Shown here: piece by piece, positions 37,165 through 46,594 of the stretch | Numbering within the stretch: position 1 is the stretch's first letter | How the letters are laid out: every line of letters begins with the position of its first letter | NCBI RefSeq assembly: GCF_037892605.1 | Contig: NZ_JBBKTU010000001.1 | Location: 3,658,001-3,722,000, forward strand | Source: Lacibacter sp. H407 | GTDB lineage: Bacteria > Bacteroidota > Bacteroidia > Chitinophagales > Chitinophagaceae | Reading direction: 5' to 3' | Length of the DNA stretch: 64,000 nucleotides | Translations under genes and position numbers: made by a program | The notes under the pieces: generated by a model | What the model saw: only the letters and a program-made list of their open reading frames with translations | What the model was told of the DNA's origin: nothing | The model's database searches: none

Positions 37165-38469
37165 ATGTCGCAAGCAACATTACAACAACCACTAAGCAAA
37201 CTCAATATCTTTTCATTGAGTGGTGTGCAAATGAGAACCTTCCATATTACATGGCTTACATTCTTTGTTTGCTTTTTTGGATGGTTTGGTTTGGCTCCAT
37301 TGATGCCAACCATTAAAGAAGACCTGCATTTAGATAAATCACAGATCGGAAATATTGTGATCGCATCTGTATCAGGTACCATCATTGCTCGTTTGTTGAT
37401 TGGTCGCTTGTGCGATACATGGGGTCCACGTAAAACATATACTGTATTGTTGTTGCTTGGTGCTATACCGGTAATGGGTGTTGGCTTTGCACAATCTTAC
37501 ACTTCGTTTTTGTTGTTCCGTTTAGCGATCAGCGTTATCGGTGCATCGTTTGTGATCACACAGTTTCACACATCAATGATGTTCGCAGCAAACATTAAAG
37601 GAACAGCTAATGCAGTTGCAGGTGGTTGGGGTAATCTTGGTGGTGGTATCACCAACATGGTTATGCCGTTGATCTTTGCAGCGATTGTTGGTTTTGGTTA
37701 TACAAAAGGCGAAGCATGGCGTTATGCAATGATCGTTCCGGGTGTAATGATGTTGGTTGTTGCATTCCTTTATTTCCGTTATACAAAAGATACGCCTGCA
37801 GGTAATTACGATGAAATTCAACGTGAAGCAAAAATAAAAACGAAAACAGATTACAGTGTATTGAAAGACTGGAGAGTCTGGTCGCTTGCACTGGCATATG
37901 GTGTTTGCTTTGGTATGGAAATTACATTCGACAATATTGCTGCATTGCATTTTGTACAGGAGTTTAAATTATCACAAAGCAGTGCAGGTTTCTGGGCCGG
38001 TGTATTTGGTTTCATGAACATTTTTGCACGTGCACTCGGCGGCATCTTTGCTGATAGAGTTGGTAGAAAATATGGTATGCGTGGAAAAGGTTTATTGCTT
38101 GCTGCTGTATTGTTACTCGAAGGTGCAGGTTTGATGCTCTTTGCACAAGCCGGTTCATTTACCATGGCCATCATCTCCATGATCTCGTTTGCATTGTTTT
38201 TGAAAATGGCGAATGGTGCAACCTATGCTATTACTCCGTTTGTAAATGAAAAGAATGTAGGATTAGTGAGTGGTATTGTTGGTGCAGGTGGTAATGTGGG
38301 TGGTATGTTGTTTGGATTTCTATTTAAAAGTAAAAACATTACATACGTTGATGCGTTCGGATATATTGGTATGATCGTTATGGCTGTATCATTACTGGTA
38401 TTGGTAACAAGATTTACAAAGAAAGAAAAAGTGGCAGAATTGGATGTGGCGCTGGAAAAAGCAGCCTGA
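37165..38469 (+). CDS. NarK/NasA-type nitrate/nitrite MFS transporter
   Basis: A 434-residue permease of the NNP family with 12 membrane segments. Both nitrate signature motifs are visible: AGGWGNLGGGITNMVMP (about 150-170) and GAGGNVGGMLFG (about 365-380), together with RLLIGRLCDTWGPRKTY after segment 2. It should move nitrate (or exchange nitrite) across the inner membrane. It lies between the Nrt genes and the nitrate reductase, giving this locus a third uptake system. Confidence 0.92.
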   Translation: MSQATLQQPLSKLNIFSLSGVQMRTFHITWLTFFVCFFGWFGLAPLMPTIKEDLHLDKSQIGNIVIASVSGTIIARLLIGRLCDTWGPRKTYTVLLLLGAIPVMGVGFAQSYTSFLLFRLAISVIGASFVITQFHTSMMFAANIKGTANAVAGGWGNLGGGITNMVMPLIFAAIVGFGYTKGEAWRYAMIVPGVMMLVVAFLYFRYTKDTPAGNYDEIQREAKIKTKTDYSVLKDWRVWSLALAYGVCFGMEITFDNIAALHFVQEFKLSQSSAGFWAGVFGFMNIFARALGGIFADRVGRKYGMRGKGLLLAAVLLLEGAGLMLFAQAGSFTMAIISMISFALFLKMANGATYAITPFVNEKNVGLVSGIVGAGGNVGGMLFGFLFKSKNITYVDAFGYIGMIVMAVSLLVLVTRFTKKEKVAELDVALEKAA

Positions 38470-38526
38470 TGATTTTGTGATTGCTTATTATAAAAAAGTA
38501 TAGTGAAGGAAACGAATGAACATACT

Positions 38527-41500
38527 ATGGATTTAAACAGCTCAGGAAATGCTGCAGCTAACCTTACCACCTGTTGTTACTGCGGTGTTGGTTGCGGTAT
38601 TGTTACCAGCAAGGATAAGCTCGGGCGTTTGCATGTGGAAGGCGATAAGAATCATCCGGTAAACAAAGGGATGCTTTGCAGTAAAGGAATGAATCTGCAT
38701 TACACAGTGAATGATCGCTCTGATCGTTTGCTTTATCCGGAGATGCGTTACAATCGTAACCAGCCTCGTCAACGGGTTACATGGGATACTGCATTGGAAC
38801 GTACAGCAAAAGTGTTTGCAACGTTAATTGAAAAGTATGGTCCGGACTCAGTTGCATTCTATGCATCGGGTCAATGTTTAACAGAAGAGTATTATGTCAT
38901 CAATAAACTCATTAAAGGATTTATTGGCAGCAATAATATTGATACCAATTCCCGGCTTTGCATGAGCAGTGCGGTGGTTGGTTATAAAATGAGTTTGGGC
39001 GAAGACAGTGTGCCGGTGAGTTATGATGATCTCGAATTAGCAGATGTGATCTTTGTTGCAGGAGCAAATCCAGCCTGGTGTCATCCAATCCTTTGGAGAA
39101 GAGTAGAAGCAGCACGTGAGAAAAATCCTGATCTTAAAATTATCGTCAGCGATCCACGTAAAACGCAAACCTGTTCTATTGCAAATGTTCATCTGCAATT
39201 GAATCCCGGAACAGATGTTACACTTCATCATGCCATTGGCCGAGTGTTGATCGAGAACGGAGATATTGATCTCGACTTCATCACAAACCATGCAGAAGGT
39301 TTTGAAAAATACCGAACTACTGTATTTGAACGCACCATTGCAGAAGCAGCCATCATTTGTGGTGTTGCTGAAAAAGATATCCGTTTAGCAGCTTCTTACA
39401 TTGGTAAAGCGAAAGGTTTTATTACCATGTGGACGATGGGTTTAAACCAAAGTGTGATTGGTGTAAACAAAAATCTTTCACTCATCAACTTAAATTTAAT
39501 TACTGGTCATATTGGAAAACCAGGCTCAGGTCCGTTATCATTAACCGGTCAGCCAAATGCAATGGGAGGAAGAGAAGTTGGTGGCTTATCAAACTTATTA
39601 CCTGCTCATCGTGATCTGCTGAACCCTGAACACCGTGCTGCAGTTGAAAATTTCTGGGGTGTTGCTCCGGGAACGATCGCTGCTAAACCTGGTCTTACTG
39701 CTACAGAAATGTTTGAAGCGTTGAACGATGGCCGCTTAAAAGCCATCTGGATTCTTTGTACCAATCCGCTCATCAGTTTACCTGATGTACGTATGGCAGA
39801 AGAAGGATTGAAAAAAGCGAAGTTTGTAGTAGTGCAAGACGTCAGCAATCGCCCCGAGACAATCAGGTATGCGGATGTGGTGTTACCTGCTGCATCATGG
39901 ACCGAAAAAGAAGGCACCATGACGAATGCAGAGCGCCGCATCAGCTACTTGAATAAAATTATAGATGCACCGGGTGAAGCGTTGCCCGATGCAGAGATTA
40001 TTTGCCGCTTTGCAAAAAAGATGGGCTTTAAAGGTTTTGATTACAGCAGCTTCTCTGAAATTTTTGCAGAACATGTAGCACTTACTGCCGGTACAAATAT
40101 CGACATGAGCGGTTTGAGTTATGAAATCCTGAAAGAAAAACGTTCGGTGCAATGGCCTTACACTTCTTCATCAGAAGGGTATGGTACAAAGCGATTGTTT
40201 ACTGATCATAAATTTCATACGCCTTCGCAAAAAGCCATCATTCATTCCTTTAATGATGAGAACCAATCAGAAAAATTAAGTCCTGATTTTCCATTGGTGT
40301 TAACCACCGGTCGCATCCGTGATCAGTGGCATACCATGAGTAAAACAGGAAAAGTAAATAAACTCAAACAGCATATTTCAGAATCGTTTTTAGAAATACA
40401 TCCTGATGATGCGGCGAAGCGATCCATTAAAGAAAACGACCTTGTTGAGATTTTTAATGAACGTGGTAATGTGCGGGTGAAAGCAAAATTTACAACCGAC
40501 ATTAAAAAAGGTGTTGTGTTTTTGCCGATGCATTGGGGCAAAGTATTGAATAGTGATTTGAACAGGGCGAATAACCTCACAAACAACTTAGTTGACCCGA
40601 AAAGTAAAGAACCTGATTTCAAGTTCTCTGCTGTTGAAGTGAAATTGCATAAGAAAGCGAAACAAAAAATCATTGTAGTGGGTGCAGGTGCTGGTGCCTG
40701 TGGTTTTGTACGCAGCTACCGCATGATTAATGCTGAAGATGAAATTGAAATCTTCAGCAAAGAAGATTTTCCTTTTTACAACCGTGTATTGCTGCCCGAT
40801 TATATCAGTGGAACATTGCAATGGCAGAACCTCATTAAAATGAGTGATGCAGAAGAGTATGATTACAATATCAAACTGCACCGAGGTGTAAGTATTACAG
40901 AAATTAACCGTGAACAAAAGACGGTGATCGATAGCAAAGGCAATGTTCATCAGTACGATGTGTTGTTATTGGCAACAGGTAGCCGTGCTGCTATGCTGCG
41001 TGATGTGCCAGCTATGCAGGGCATTTTTACAATGCGCAGCAGAACTGATGCAGATAATTTCAAATACCATGTTGATCCTGCAAAAGGGAAAGTGGTGATT
41101 GTTGGAGGTGGTTTGCTGGGTATTGAATTAGCAGCATCGTTGCGTGAAGTAGGAGTGGAAGTAACCATTGTGCAACGTATCTCCCGTTTAATGGATCGTC
41201 AGCTTGATCCCTTGGGAAGCCAGTTGTTGCACGAAGAGTTAACAGACAAAGGCGTTGATATTTATTATAATGATGAGATCGAACGCTTTCTTGGCGATAC
41301 AACTGTTACAGGTATTCGCTTAAAGAGTGGTTTGATGATCGATTGCCAGGCCATTGTAATTGCAATCGGCACTGTGCCGAATATTGAAATTGCAAAAGCA
41401 GCAGGCATTGATTGCAAACGTGGTGTTGTGGTGGATGAATACCTGCAAACAAATGATCCTTCTGTATTTGCCATTGGTGAAATTGCAGAATTTAAAGGAT

Positions 41501-42072
41501 TTCTCTATGGCATTACTGCAGCTGCTGAACAACAGGCAGAAGTTGTTGCAAGATATTTAGGTGGAGATATATCGAACTACTATTCCGGTTCATTGCTCAT
41601 GAATATTTTGAAAATGCACGGCACAGAACTTTGCTCATTGGGTGAAGTGGAATGTCCTGATGATCCTGCATATGAAGAAGTGGTGTTTATTGATAAAGCC
41701 AAACGTTATTACAAGAAATGTATCATTCATAATGATCGTTTGATCGGTGCAATTTTAATTGGTGATAAGAGTGAGTTCCTTGAATACCGCAACCTCATTG
41801 AACAGAAAATGGAGTTGAGCGAAAAACGTTTACAATTATTACGTTCGGGCAAAGCACCTGAACCGGTGATTGGTAAACTGGTGTGCAGTTGTAACAATGT
41901 GGGCGAAGGAAATCTCATCAACAGAATAAAAGAAGGTTGTAAAGATCATTTGCAGTTATGCCAACTCACAGGTGCAGGTATGGGTTGTGGCAGTTGCAGA
42001 CCTGAAGTGAAAACGATCCTGGAAAATAATCTTCATTCAAGCGTAAAAGAAACAGTACTCGCAGAAAAATAA
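38527..42072 (+). CDS. nasC: Assimilatory nitrate reductase fused to FAD/NADH oxidoreductase and BFD 2Fe-2S domain
   Basis: An 1181-residue fusion. Residues 1-705 form the molybdopterin nitrate reductase: 4Fe-4S ligands Cys16, 19, 23 and 51 (CCYCGVGC), probable Mo ligand Cys145 (SRLCMSSAVV), cofactor-binding TGRIRDQWHTMSKTG. Residues about 713-1110 form an FAD/NAD(P)H oxidoreductase like NirB and NasB (KIIVVGAGAGACGF, VIVGGGLLGIELAA). A BFD-like 2Fe-2S domain (about 1116-1165, VCSCNNVGEGN, GCGSCRP) closes the protein. Reductase and NADH dehydrogenase, separate genes in Bacillus and Klebsiella, are thus one chain. ATG 38527 is preferred; an in-frame GTG at 38503 is open. Confidence 0.92.
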   Translation: MDLNSSGNAAANLTTCCYCGVGCGIVTSKDKLGRLHVEGDKNHPVNKGMLCSKGMNLHYTVNDRSDRLLYPEMRYNRNQPRQRVTWDTALERTAKVFATLIEKYGPDSVAFYASGQCLTEEYYVINKLIKGFIGSNNIDTNSRLCMSSAVVGYKMSLGEDSVPVSYDDLELADVIFVAGANPAWCHPILWRRVEAAREKNPDLKIIVSDPRKTQTCSIANVHLQLNPGTDVTLHHAIGRVLIENGDIDLDFITNHAEGFEKYRTTVFERTIAEAAIICGVAEKDIRLAASYIGKAKGFITMWTMGLNQSVIGVNKNLSLINLNLITGHIGKPGSGPLSLTGQPNAMGGREVGGLSNLLPAHRDLLNPEHRAAVENFWGVAPGTIAAKPGLTATEMFEALNDGRLKAIWILCTNPLISLPDVRMAEEGLKKAKFVVVQDVSNRPETIRYADVVLPAASWTEKEGTMTNAERRISYLNKIIDAPGEALPDAEIICRFAKKMGFKGFDYSSFSEIFAEHVALTAGTNIDMSGLSYEILKEKRSVQWPYTSSSEGYGTKRLFTDHKFHTPSQKAIIHSFNDENQSEKLSPDFPLVLTTGRIRDQWHTMSKTGKVNKLKQHISESFLEIHPDDAAKRSIKENDLVEIFNERGNVRVKAKFTTDIKKGVVFLPMHWGKVLNSDLNRANNLTNNLVDPKSKEPDFKFSAVEVKLHKKAKQKIIVVGAGAGACGFVRSYRMINAEDEIEIFSKEDFPFYNRVLLPDYISGTLQWQNLIKMSDAEEYDYNIKLHRGVSITEINREQKTVIDSKGNVHQYDVLLLATGSRAAMLRDVPAMQGIFTMRSRTDADNFKYHVDPAKGKVVIVGGGLLGIELAASLREVGVEVTIVQRISRLMDRQLDPLGSQLLHEELTDKGVDIYYNDEIERFLGDTTVTGIRLKSGLMIDCQAIVIAIGTVPNIEIAKAAGIDCKRGVVVDEYLQTNDPSVFAIGEIAEFKGFLYGITAAAEQQAEVVARYLGGDISNYYSGSLLMNILKMHGTELCSLGEVECPDDPAYEEVVFIDKAKRYYKKCIIHNDRLIGAILIGDKSEFLEYRNLIEQKMELSEKRLQLLRSGKAPEPVIGKLVCSCNNVGEGNLINRIKEGCKDHLQLCQLTGAGMGCGSCRPEVKTILENNLHSSVKETVLAEK

Positions 42073-42079
42073 AGTGTGT

Positions 42080-43576
42080 ATGAACAGCAGTACAACCATA
42101 AAGATCAATTTTCGTGGTGGAATTATTTCACCCGGCGATCTGTATAATATTTTAGTGGCTGCTACTAAAGCAGGCATTAAACATGTGAGTTTTGGTTTGC
42201 GTCAGCAATTGCTTATTAGTGTAAGTGTTGAAAACAGGCAATCATTGCTGAGCGAACTGGATCTGATCGATATTGCATACGAAACAGGAAGTGTGCATTA
42301 TCCAAACATTGTGAGTTCTTATCCTGCTGAAGAAATCTTCATCAACAATACCTGGTTGAGTGAAGGTGTGTACAAAGATATTTTTGATGGCATCGATTAT
42401 CAGCCAACATTAAAAATAAATGTAAGCGACAGTAACCAGAGTTTCACGCCGATGCTTACCGGTAACATCAACTGGGTGGCTGCAAGTGAAGCTGCACATT
42501 TCTGGCATCTGTTTATTCGTTTCCCGAAAACAAATACCATTTACGAATGGAACCAGTTAGTATACACGAACGATGTTGCTAAAGTGTCGAAAGAAATTGA
42601 AGAGATCATCGCCAATCATCGTGACCGCTTTTTTGATAATGCAGAAGCGCAAGGTGAAACATTGATGAAACTGGTTCATACAGATCGTTATATTACCAAG
42701 CCTGTTGAAAAACCTGTGCAGTTGCCGTCATTCAACCTGCCTTATTACGAAGGCTTCAATAAATATAACAACACTAAGTACTGGATGGGTGTGTACCGTA
42801 GAGATGAATTGTTTAGTGTTGATTTCCTGAAAGAAGTATGTAAGCTTTGTTTGGAAACCAAGATCGGACAGCTATGTTCTACACCATGGAAGAGCATTAT
42901 TGTAAAAGGGATTGACGAAAAGGATAAACGTAAATGGAGTTTGTTACTGGATAAATATCATCTCAATGTACGTCATGCAGCCAACGAATTAAACTTCCAG
43001 GTGGAAGATGATTGCAGTGAAGGATTAGCGTTGAAAAATTATCTCGTCAAACAATTGAACAATGAAGACATCCGAACATTCGGTCTTTGTATTGGTATTA
43101 AAACAAGAAACAAGAGTGAAGTGTTCAGTAGTATTTTGGTGAAACGTAAACCGCTGATCAAGTTATTCGGTTTTGAATTATTATATCTCTACGATATTCT
43201 TTGTGCCAACGATTTCAACCCCAATGCTCGTACAGGATTTGTGTTTAGCAGCAACAATCCAAAGTTTTTACTTTCAGAACAGTTGCGTCGTTCGGTAAAT
43301 GCATTTTACCAGAACCGTGAAGGAAAGATGGCTATTGTTGAAAAGGTATTACCTGCAAAAAAAGAAGTGGAGAAGAAACCAGTTGCACAATATGTTCATC
43401 AATGTACTGATTGTTTAACTGTGTATGATGAATCGGTGGGCGAACCTGAAAGCAACATTGCAGCAGGTGTAAAATTCGAATCGTTGCCTGCAGATTATTG
43501 CTGCCCTTTATGCGATGCAGGGAAAGAAAGCTTTACAAGAATTGAAAAATCGAAACTGGGATTACAAGCCGTTTAA
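42080..43576 (+). CDS. Degenerate nitrite/sulfite reductase-like protein fused to C-terminal rubredoxin
   Basis: A 498-residue protein starting 7 bases after the nitrate reductase stop; a GTG at 42074 is also open. The N-terminal INFRGGIISPGDLYNILVAATKAGI and the central IGQLCSTPWKSIIVKGI resemble the two ferredoxin-like half domains of siroheme reductases, and the order of segments between them (PNIVSSYPAEEIF, FTPMLTGNINWVA) follows the siroheme domain. The Cys-x5-Cys and Cys-x3-Cys cluster ligands are missing. A rubredoxin domain follows at about 440-490 (QCTDCLTVYD, CCPLCDAG), with all four Cys. The likely role is electron delivery in nitrate/nitrite reduction, not catalysis; this is inferred from the position. 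No function is known to me. Confidence 0.68.
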   Translation: MNSSTTIKINFRGGIISPGDLYNILVAATKAGIKHVSFGLRQQLLISVSVENRQSLLSELDLIDIAYETGSVHYPNIVSSYPAEEIFINNTWLSEGVYKDIFDGIDYQPTLKINVSDSNQSFTPMLTGNINWVAASEAAHFWHLFIRFPKTNTIYEWNQLVYTNDVAKVSKEIEEIIANHRDRFFDNAEAQGETLMKLVHTDRYITKPVEKPVQLPSFNLPYYEGFNKYNNTKYWMGVYRRDELFSVDFLKEVCKLCLETKIGQLCSTPWKSIIVKGIDEKDKRKWSLLLDKYHLNVRHAANELNFQVEDDCSEGLALKNYLVKQLNNEDIRTFGLCIGIKTRNKSEVFSSILVKRKPLIKLFGFELLYLYDILCANDFNPNARTGFVFSSNNPKFLLSEQLRRSVNAFYQNREGKMAIVEKVLPAKKEVEKKPVAQYVHQCTDCLTVYDESVGEPESNIAAGVKFESLPADYCCPLCDAGKESFTRIEKSKLGLQAV

Positions 43577-44146
43577 TTCAGCATGTGCATTAAAATTGCG
43601 GAAGCACGTTTTCTGTGCATCATTTAATTGAATGCTGAACACAGTTAAATGATCGAGCATAAACTTCATGCTGTGCCGTGTTAATGAACCGTTTTGCAGC
43701 ATGTCGAAAATAGTTGCCAATCCTTTTGCAGTATAAATAGCACACAATGGCTCAGGTTCATGATCGTTCATAAACACATACGCATCATAGCCGGGATTTT
43801 GTTTATACGCAGCAGAAAGCTCTTTGATCAATATTGGTTCCATCAGCGGCATATCACAGGCAAACGCAAACAGATCTTCAGTATTGAATTGCAGATGAGC
43901 ACTTAGCACGCCAAGCAATGGCCCGTGCAATTGTAAAGAAGCTGCATCAACAAAAAGATCATCTGCTGCAAACACTTCTGCATAATCATTCAGCTGTTGC
44001 CGATTCACCGAAAGTTTTACAGGAATACCCAGTATGCTGAGTTTGTCAACAGCCGTTTGCGCCCATGTGTTTGCTTCAAGTTTCAGCAAGCCTTTATCGC
44101 TGCCCATCCTTGTGCTTTGTCCGCCGCATAAAATAATTCCGATCAT
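43562..44146 (-). CDS. mobA: Molybdenum cofactor guanylyltransferase
   Basis: A 194-residue nucleotidyltransferase that adds GMP to molybdopterin, giving the MGD cofactor needed by the nitrate reductase. The N-terminal IGIILCGGQSTRMGSDKGLL is the nucleotide-binding signature and AFACDMPLMEP holds the metal-binding Asp. Its 3' end overlaps the convergent rubredoxin-fusion gene by 15 bases. Length is normal. Confidence 0.92.
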   Translation of the reverse strand: MIGIILCGGQSTRMGSDKGLLKLEANTWAQTAVDKLSILGIPVKLSVNRQQLNDYAEVFAADDLFVDAASLQLHGPLLGVLSAHLQFNTEDLFAFACDMPLMEPILIKELSAAYKQNPGYDAYVFMNDHEPEPLCAIYTAKGLATIFDMLQNGSLTRHSMKFMLDHLTVFSIQLNDAQKTCFRNFNAHAELNGL

Positions 44147-44151
44147 AACAA

Positions 44152-44451
44152 CTAAAGTGAACTTTGATGATGTGGTTTTGTATCAGCATGTCCAAGGCTT
44201 TTACCCGGACTTACAATATCTCTCACCACCTGTTTCAATTCTTTGATCTCAGGAAAGCCGCCATAGGTTTTACGGTTGAAGATCTCTTTGCCATCAATAG
44301 AAATATGAAAATCGCCGCTTACTTCACTTGGTTGCAGTGTAACGCCTTTTAATTCGTTTTCAAAGGTTGTGAGTAACTCCTGTGCAATGTAAGCAGAACG
44401 CAACAGCCAATGACATTTGGGGCAGTATTCAATGGTAATAACGGGTTTCAT
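44152..44451 (-). CDS. SelT/SelW/SelH family thioredoxin-like protein
   Basis: A 99-residue Rdx-family protein with a CxxC redox motif near the N-terminus (IEYCPKCHWLLRSAYIAQELL), where the animal selenoproteins have Cys-x2-Sec. VTLQPSEVSGDFHISIDG and the FPEIKELKQVVRDIV C-terminus fit the family. It is 5 bases upstream of mobA on the same strand, so the two are probably co-transcribed. Its role is unknown; a redox link to the molybdenum enzymes is only suggested by position. Confidence 0.82.
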   Translation of the reverse strand: MKPVITIEYCPKCHWLLRSAYIAQELLTTFENELKGVTLQPSEVSGDFHISIDGKEIFNRKTYGGFPEIKELKQVVRDIVSPGKSLGHADTKPHHQSSL

Positions 44452-44576
44452 GTGTTGAACTTGATTGTTAAGGATAAAAGAGCGTTATAAAATTACTGTT
44501 ATTTTAGTCTGTTAAAAATTATTCTTTGCGGCAAAAGCAAAGCTGGCAGACGTTTGCAAATACTGTAATTTTAGGT

Positions 44577-45404
44577 ATGCTTTCAATCAGCCATTTATAT
44601 GTGTATCCCATTAAATCATTGGGTGGAATTGAACTCCGCTCGGCACGTTTAACCGACAGAGGGCTTGAACACGACCGGCGATGGATGTTGGTGGGTGATG
44701 ACAATCGTTTTTTAACACAACGGGAGTTTCCGCAGATGGCGCTGTTGCGTACAGCCATTCATGCAAATGAATTAACCGTTTATGAAAAGGGAAATGAAGC
44801 TGACAAGATCAGCCTTACCTTGTATCCAACGGGCAGCGAATTGACCGCTGTACAAATTTGGGATGATGTGTGTGATGCAATTGAGATCAGCACTGAAGCG
44901 AATGAGTGGTTTTCAAAAAAGCTGAACATGTCCTGTAAGTTGATGTATATGCCCGATGTAAGTAAACGAAGAGTGGATGCCGGTTATGCGCTGAATATGG
45001 AGATCACCGGTTTCGCTGATGCATATCCGTTATTAATGATCGGGCAGGCATCGCTGGATGATTTGAACAACCGTTTAGAAAGTCCTGTACCGATGAATCG
45101 CTTTCGTCCGAACATTGTGTTCACAGGTGGAGCTGCATTTGAAGAGGACACGATGAAACATTTTCAGATCAACGGAATTGATTTGTATGCGGTAAAACCC
45201 TGTGCAAGATGCGTGGTAACAACCACCGACCAGGAAACCGGCATTACTTCAAAGGAACCGTTGAAAACATTAGCATCGTACAGAACAGGAAATAACAAAG
45301 TGTATTTCGGACAGAATATTTTATACAAGAACGAGGGAATGATTAAAGTGGGAGATGAGTTGAAGGTTGTGCAGGTAAAAGAAGCGTTGCAGTTGAACGC
45401 CTGA
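44577..45404 (+). CDS. MOSC domain protein (YcbX/mARC-like)
   Basis: A 275-residue protein with an N-terminal MOSC_N beta-barrel (LYVYPIKSLGGIELRSARLTDRGLEHDRRWMLV) and a C-terminal MOSC domain. VKPCARCVVTTTDQETG contains the conserved Cys that coordinates Mo in mARC/YcbX proteins, which reduce N-hydroxylated compounds. There is no C-terminal 2Fe-2S domain as in some YcbX proteins. The start is set at ATG 44577, where similarity begins; the frame is open from 44526. It opens the plus-strand Moco gene block. Confidence 0.85.
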   Translation: MLSISHLYVYPIKSLGGIELRSARLTDRGLEHDRRWMLVGDDNRFLTQREFPQMALLRTAIHANELTVYEKGNEADKISLTLYPTGSELTAVQIWDDVCDAIEISTEANEWFSKKLNMSCKLMYMPDVSKRRVDAGYALNMEITGFADAYPLLMIGQASLDDLNNRLESPVPMNRFRPNIVFTGGAAFEEDTMKHFQINGIDLYAVKPCARCVVTTTDQETGITSKEPLKTLASYRTGNNKVYFGQNILYKNEGMIKVGDELKVVQVKEALQLNA

Positions 45405-45429
45405 TCATCTCTTAAATAAAAAGAAGAAT

Positions 45430-46410
45430 ATGTTGATCGACAAATATAATCGTGTACATAATTATTTGCGGATATCGTTAACCGATAACTGCAACCTGCG
45501 ATGCTTTTATTGCATGCCGGAAGAGGATTATGAGTTTACGAAGCAAGCAAATCTGATGCAAGCCGATGAGATTGAATCGCTGGCAAAAACATTTGTACAA
45601 CTCGGCGTCAATAAGATCCGCTTAACAGGCGGTGAACCATTGGTACGGAAAGATGCAGCAGATATTATTCTTCGTTTGGCAAAGTTGCCGGTTAAACTTA
45701 CGCTCACCACAAACGGGACAAGATTGCATGAGTTTGTTGATGTGCTGGAAGAAGCCGGTGTGCGTTCACTCAACATCAGTCTCGATACATTACAAGCTGC
45801 CACTTTTCAGCATCTTACACGAAGAGATCAGTTTCAAAAAGTGATGGAGAATATTCAGCTGCTCATCAACCGCAACTTTCACGTAAAAGTAAATGTGGTG
45901 GTGATGAAAGGTTTGAATGATGGCGAGATCAATGATTTTATTACGTGGACAAAAGACACACCTGTGCATGTTCGCTTCATTGAATTTATGCCCTTCAGCG
46001 GTAACCAATGGACAAGCAACCAGGTATTTACCTGGCAAGAGATATTACAGGTAGTTGATCAACAATATTCTTTTCTTCCGTTGAAAAATGAAGAACATGA
46101 TACTGCGAAAGGTTATATCGTTCCCGGTCATACAGGAACATTTTCTGTCATCAGTACCATGAGTGCGCCTTTCTGCAGCAGTTGCAACCGCATGCGTTTA
46201 ACCGCAGATGGTAAAATGAAAAACTGTTTGTTCGCTGAAAAGGAAATGGACTTATTAACTGCATTACGAAGTGGGCAAGATGTAACCGAACTCATCCAAC
46301 AAAATATTGCTGATAAAGCAAAAGAACTCGGCGGACAATTCACTGCCGACTTTGAACACATCAATGCAGAAACGATTCATAACCGGAGTATGATCGGCAT
46401 TGGAGGATGA
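45430..46410 (+). CDS. moaA: GTP 3',8-cyclase, Moco step 1
   Basis: A 326-residue radical-SAM enzyme that, with MoaC, turns GTP into cyclic pyranopterin monophosphate. The N-terminal cluster motif is CNLRCFYCMPEE (Cys-x3-Cys-x2-Cys), and the second cluster is in CSSCNRMRLTADGKMKNCLF. Between them lie the LTGGEPLVRKD and LTTNGTRL motifs. The C-terminus ends MIGIGG, with the two Gly needed for activity. It lies 25 bases after the MOSC gene. Confidence 0.95.
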   Translation: MLIDKYNRVHNYLRISLTDNCNLRCFYCMPEEDYEFTKQANLMQADEIESLAKTFVQLGVNKIRLTGGEPLVRKDAADIILRLAKLPVKLTLTTNGTRLHEFVDVLEEAGVRSLNISLDTLQAATFQHLTRRDQFQKVMENIQLLINRNFHVKVNVVVMKGLNDGEINDFITWTKDTPVHVRFIEFMPFSGNQWTSNQVFTWQEILQVVDQQYSFLPLKNEEHDTAKGYIVPGHTGTFSVISTMSAPFCSSCNRMRLTADGKMKNCLFAEKEMDLLTALRSGQDVTELIQQNIADKAKELGGQFTADFEHINAETIHNRSMIGIGG

Positions 46411-46594
46411 GGAGAAAGTGGGAAGTTCAGGGTTGAAAGTACAAAGTACGAAGCTAGAAGTACGCCACGTCAGACGCCCTCGTCGGACGGGATAGCAGAA
46501 AGTAGAACCCCAAAAGCATAACATAAAAGCTGTAAGGTAATTGTAAGATGTGTTTTCCTTATACCTTTCACCCCAAACCATTCACCTAACTAAA
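46411..46594. repeat. Repeat-containing spacer before moeA
   Basis: This 184-base gap interrupts an otherwise tight Moco block. CGTCAGACG-ccct-CGTCGGACG (46468-46489) forms a small hairpin with one mismatch, flanked by degenerate 'gaaagtagaa/gaagctagaag' text. It looks like a dispersed palindromic element. No gene and no clear promoter seen. Confidence 0.5.

Noticed and set aside
40663-42072. Separate NasB gene or misassembly at the nitrate reductase C-terminus
   Set aside because: The frame is continuous with even codon use and no internal start signal; NirB-like domains fused to nitrate reductase are plausible, so it is kept as one gene.
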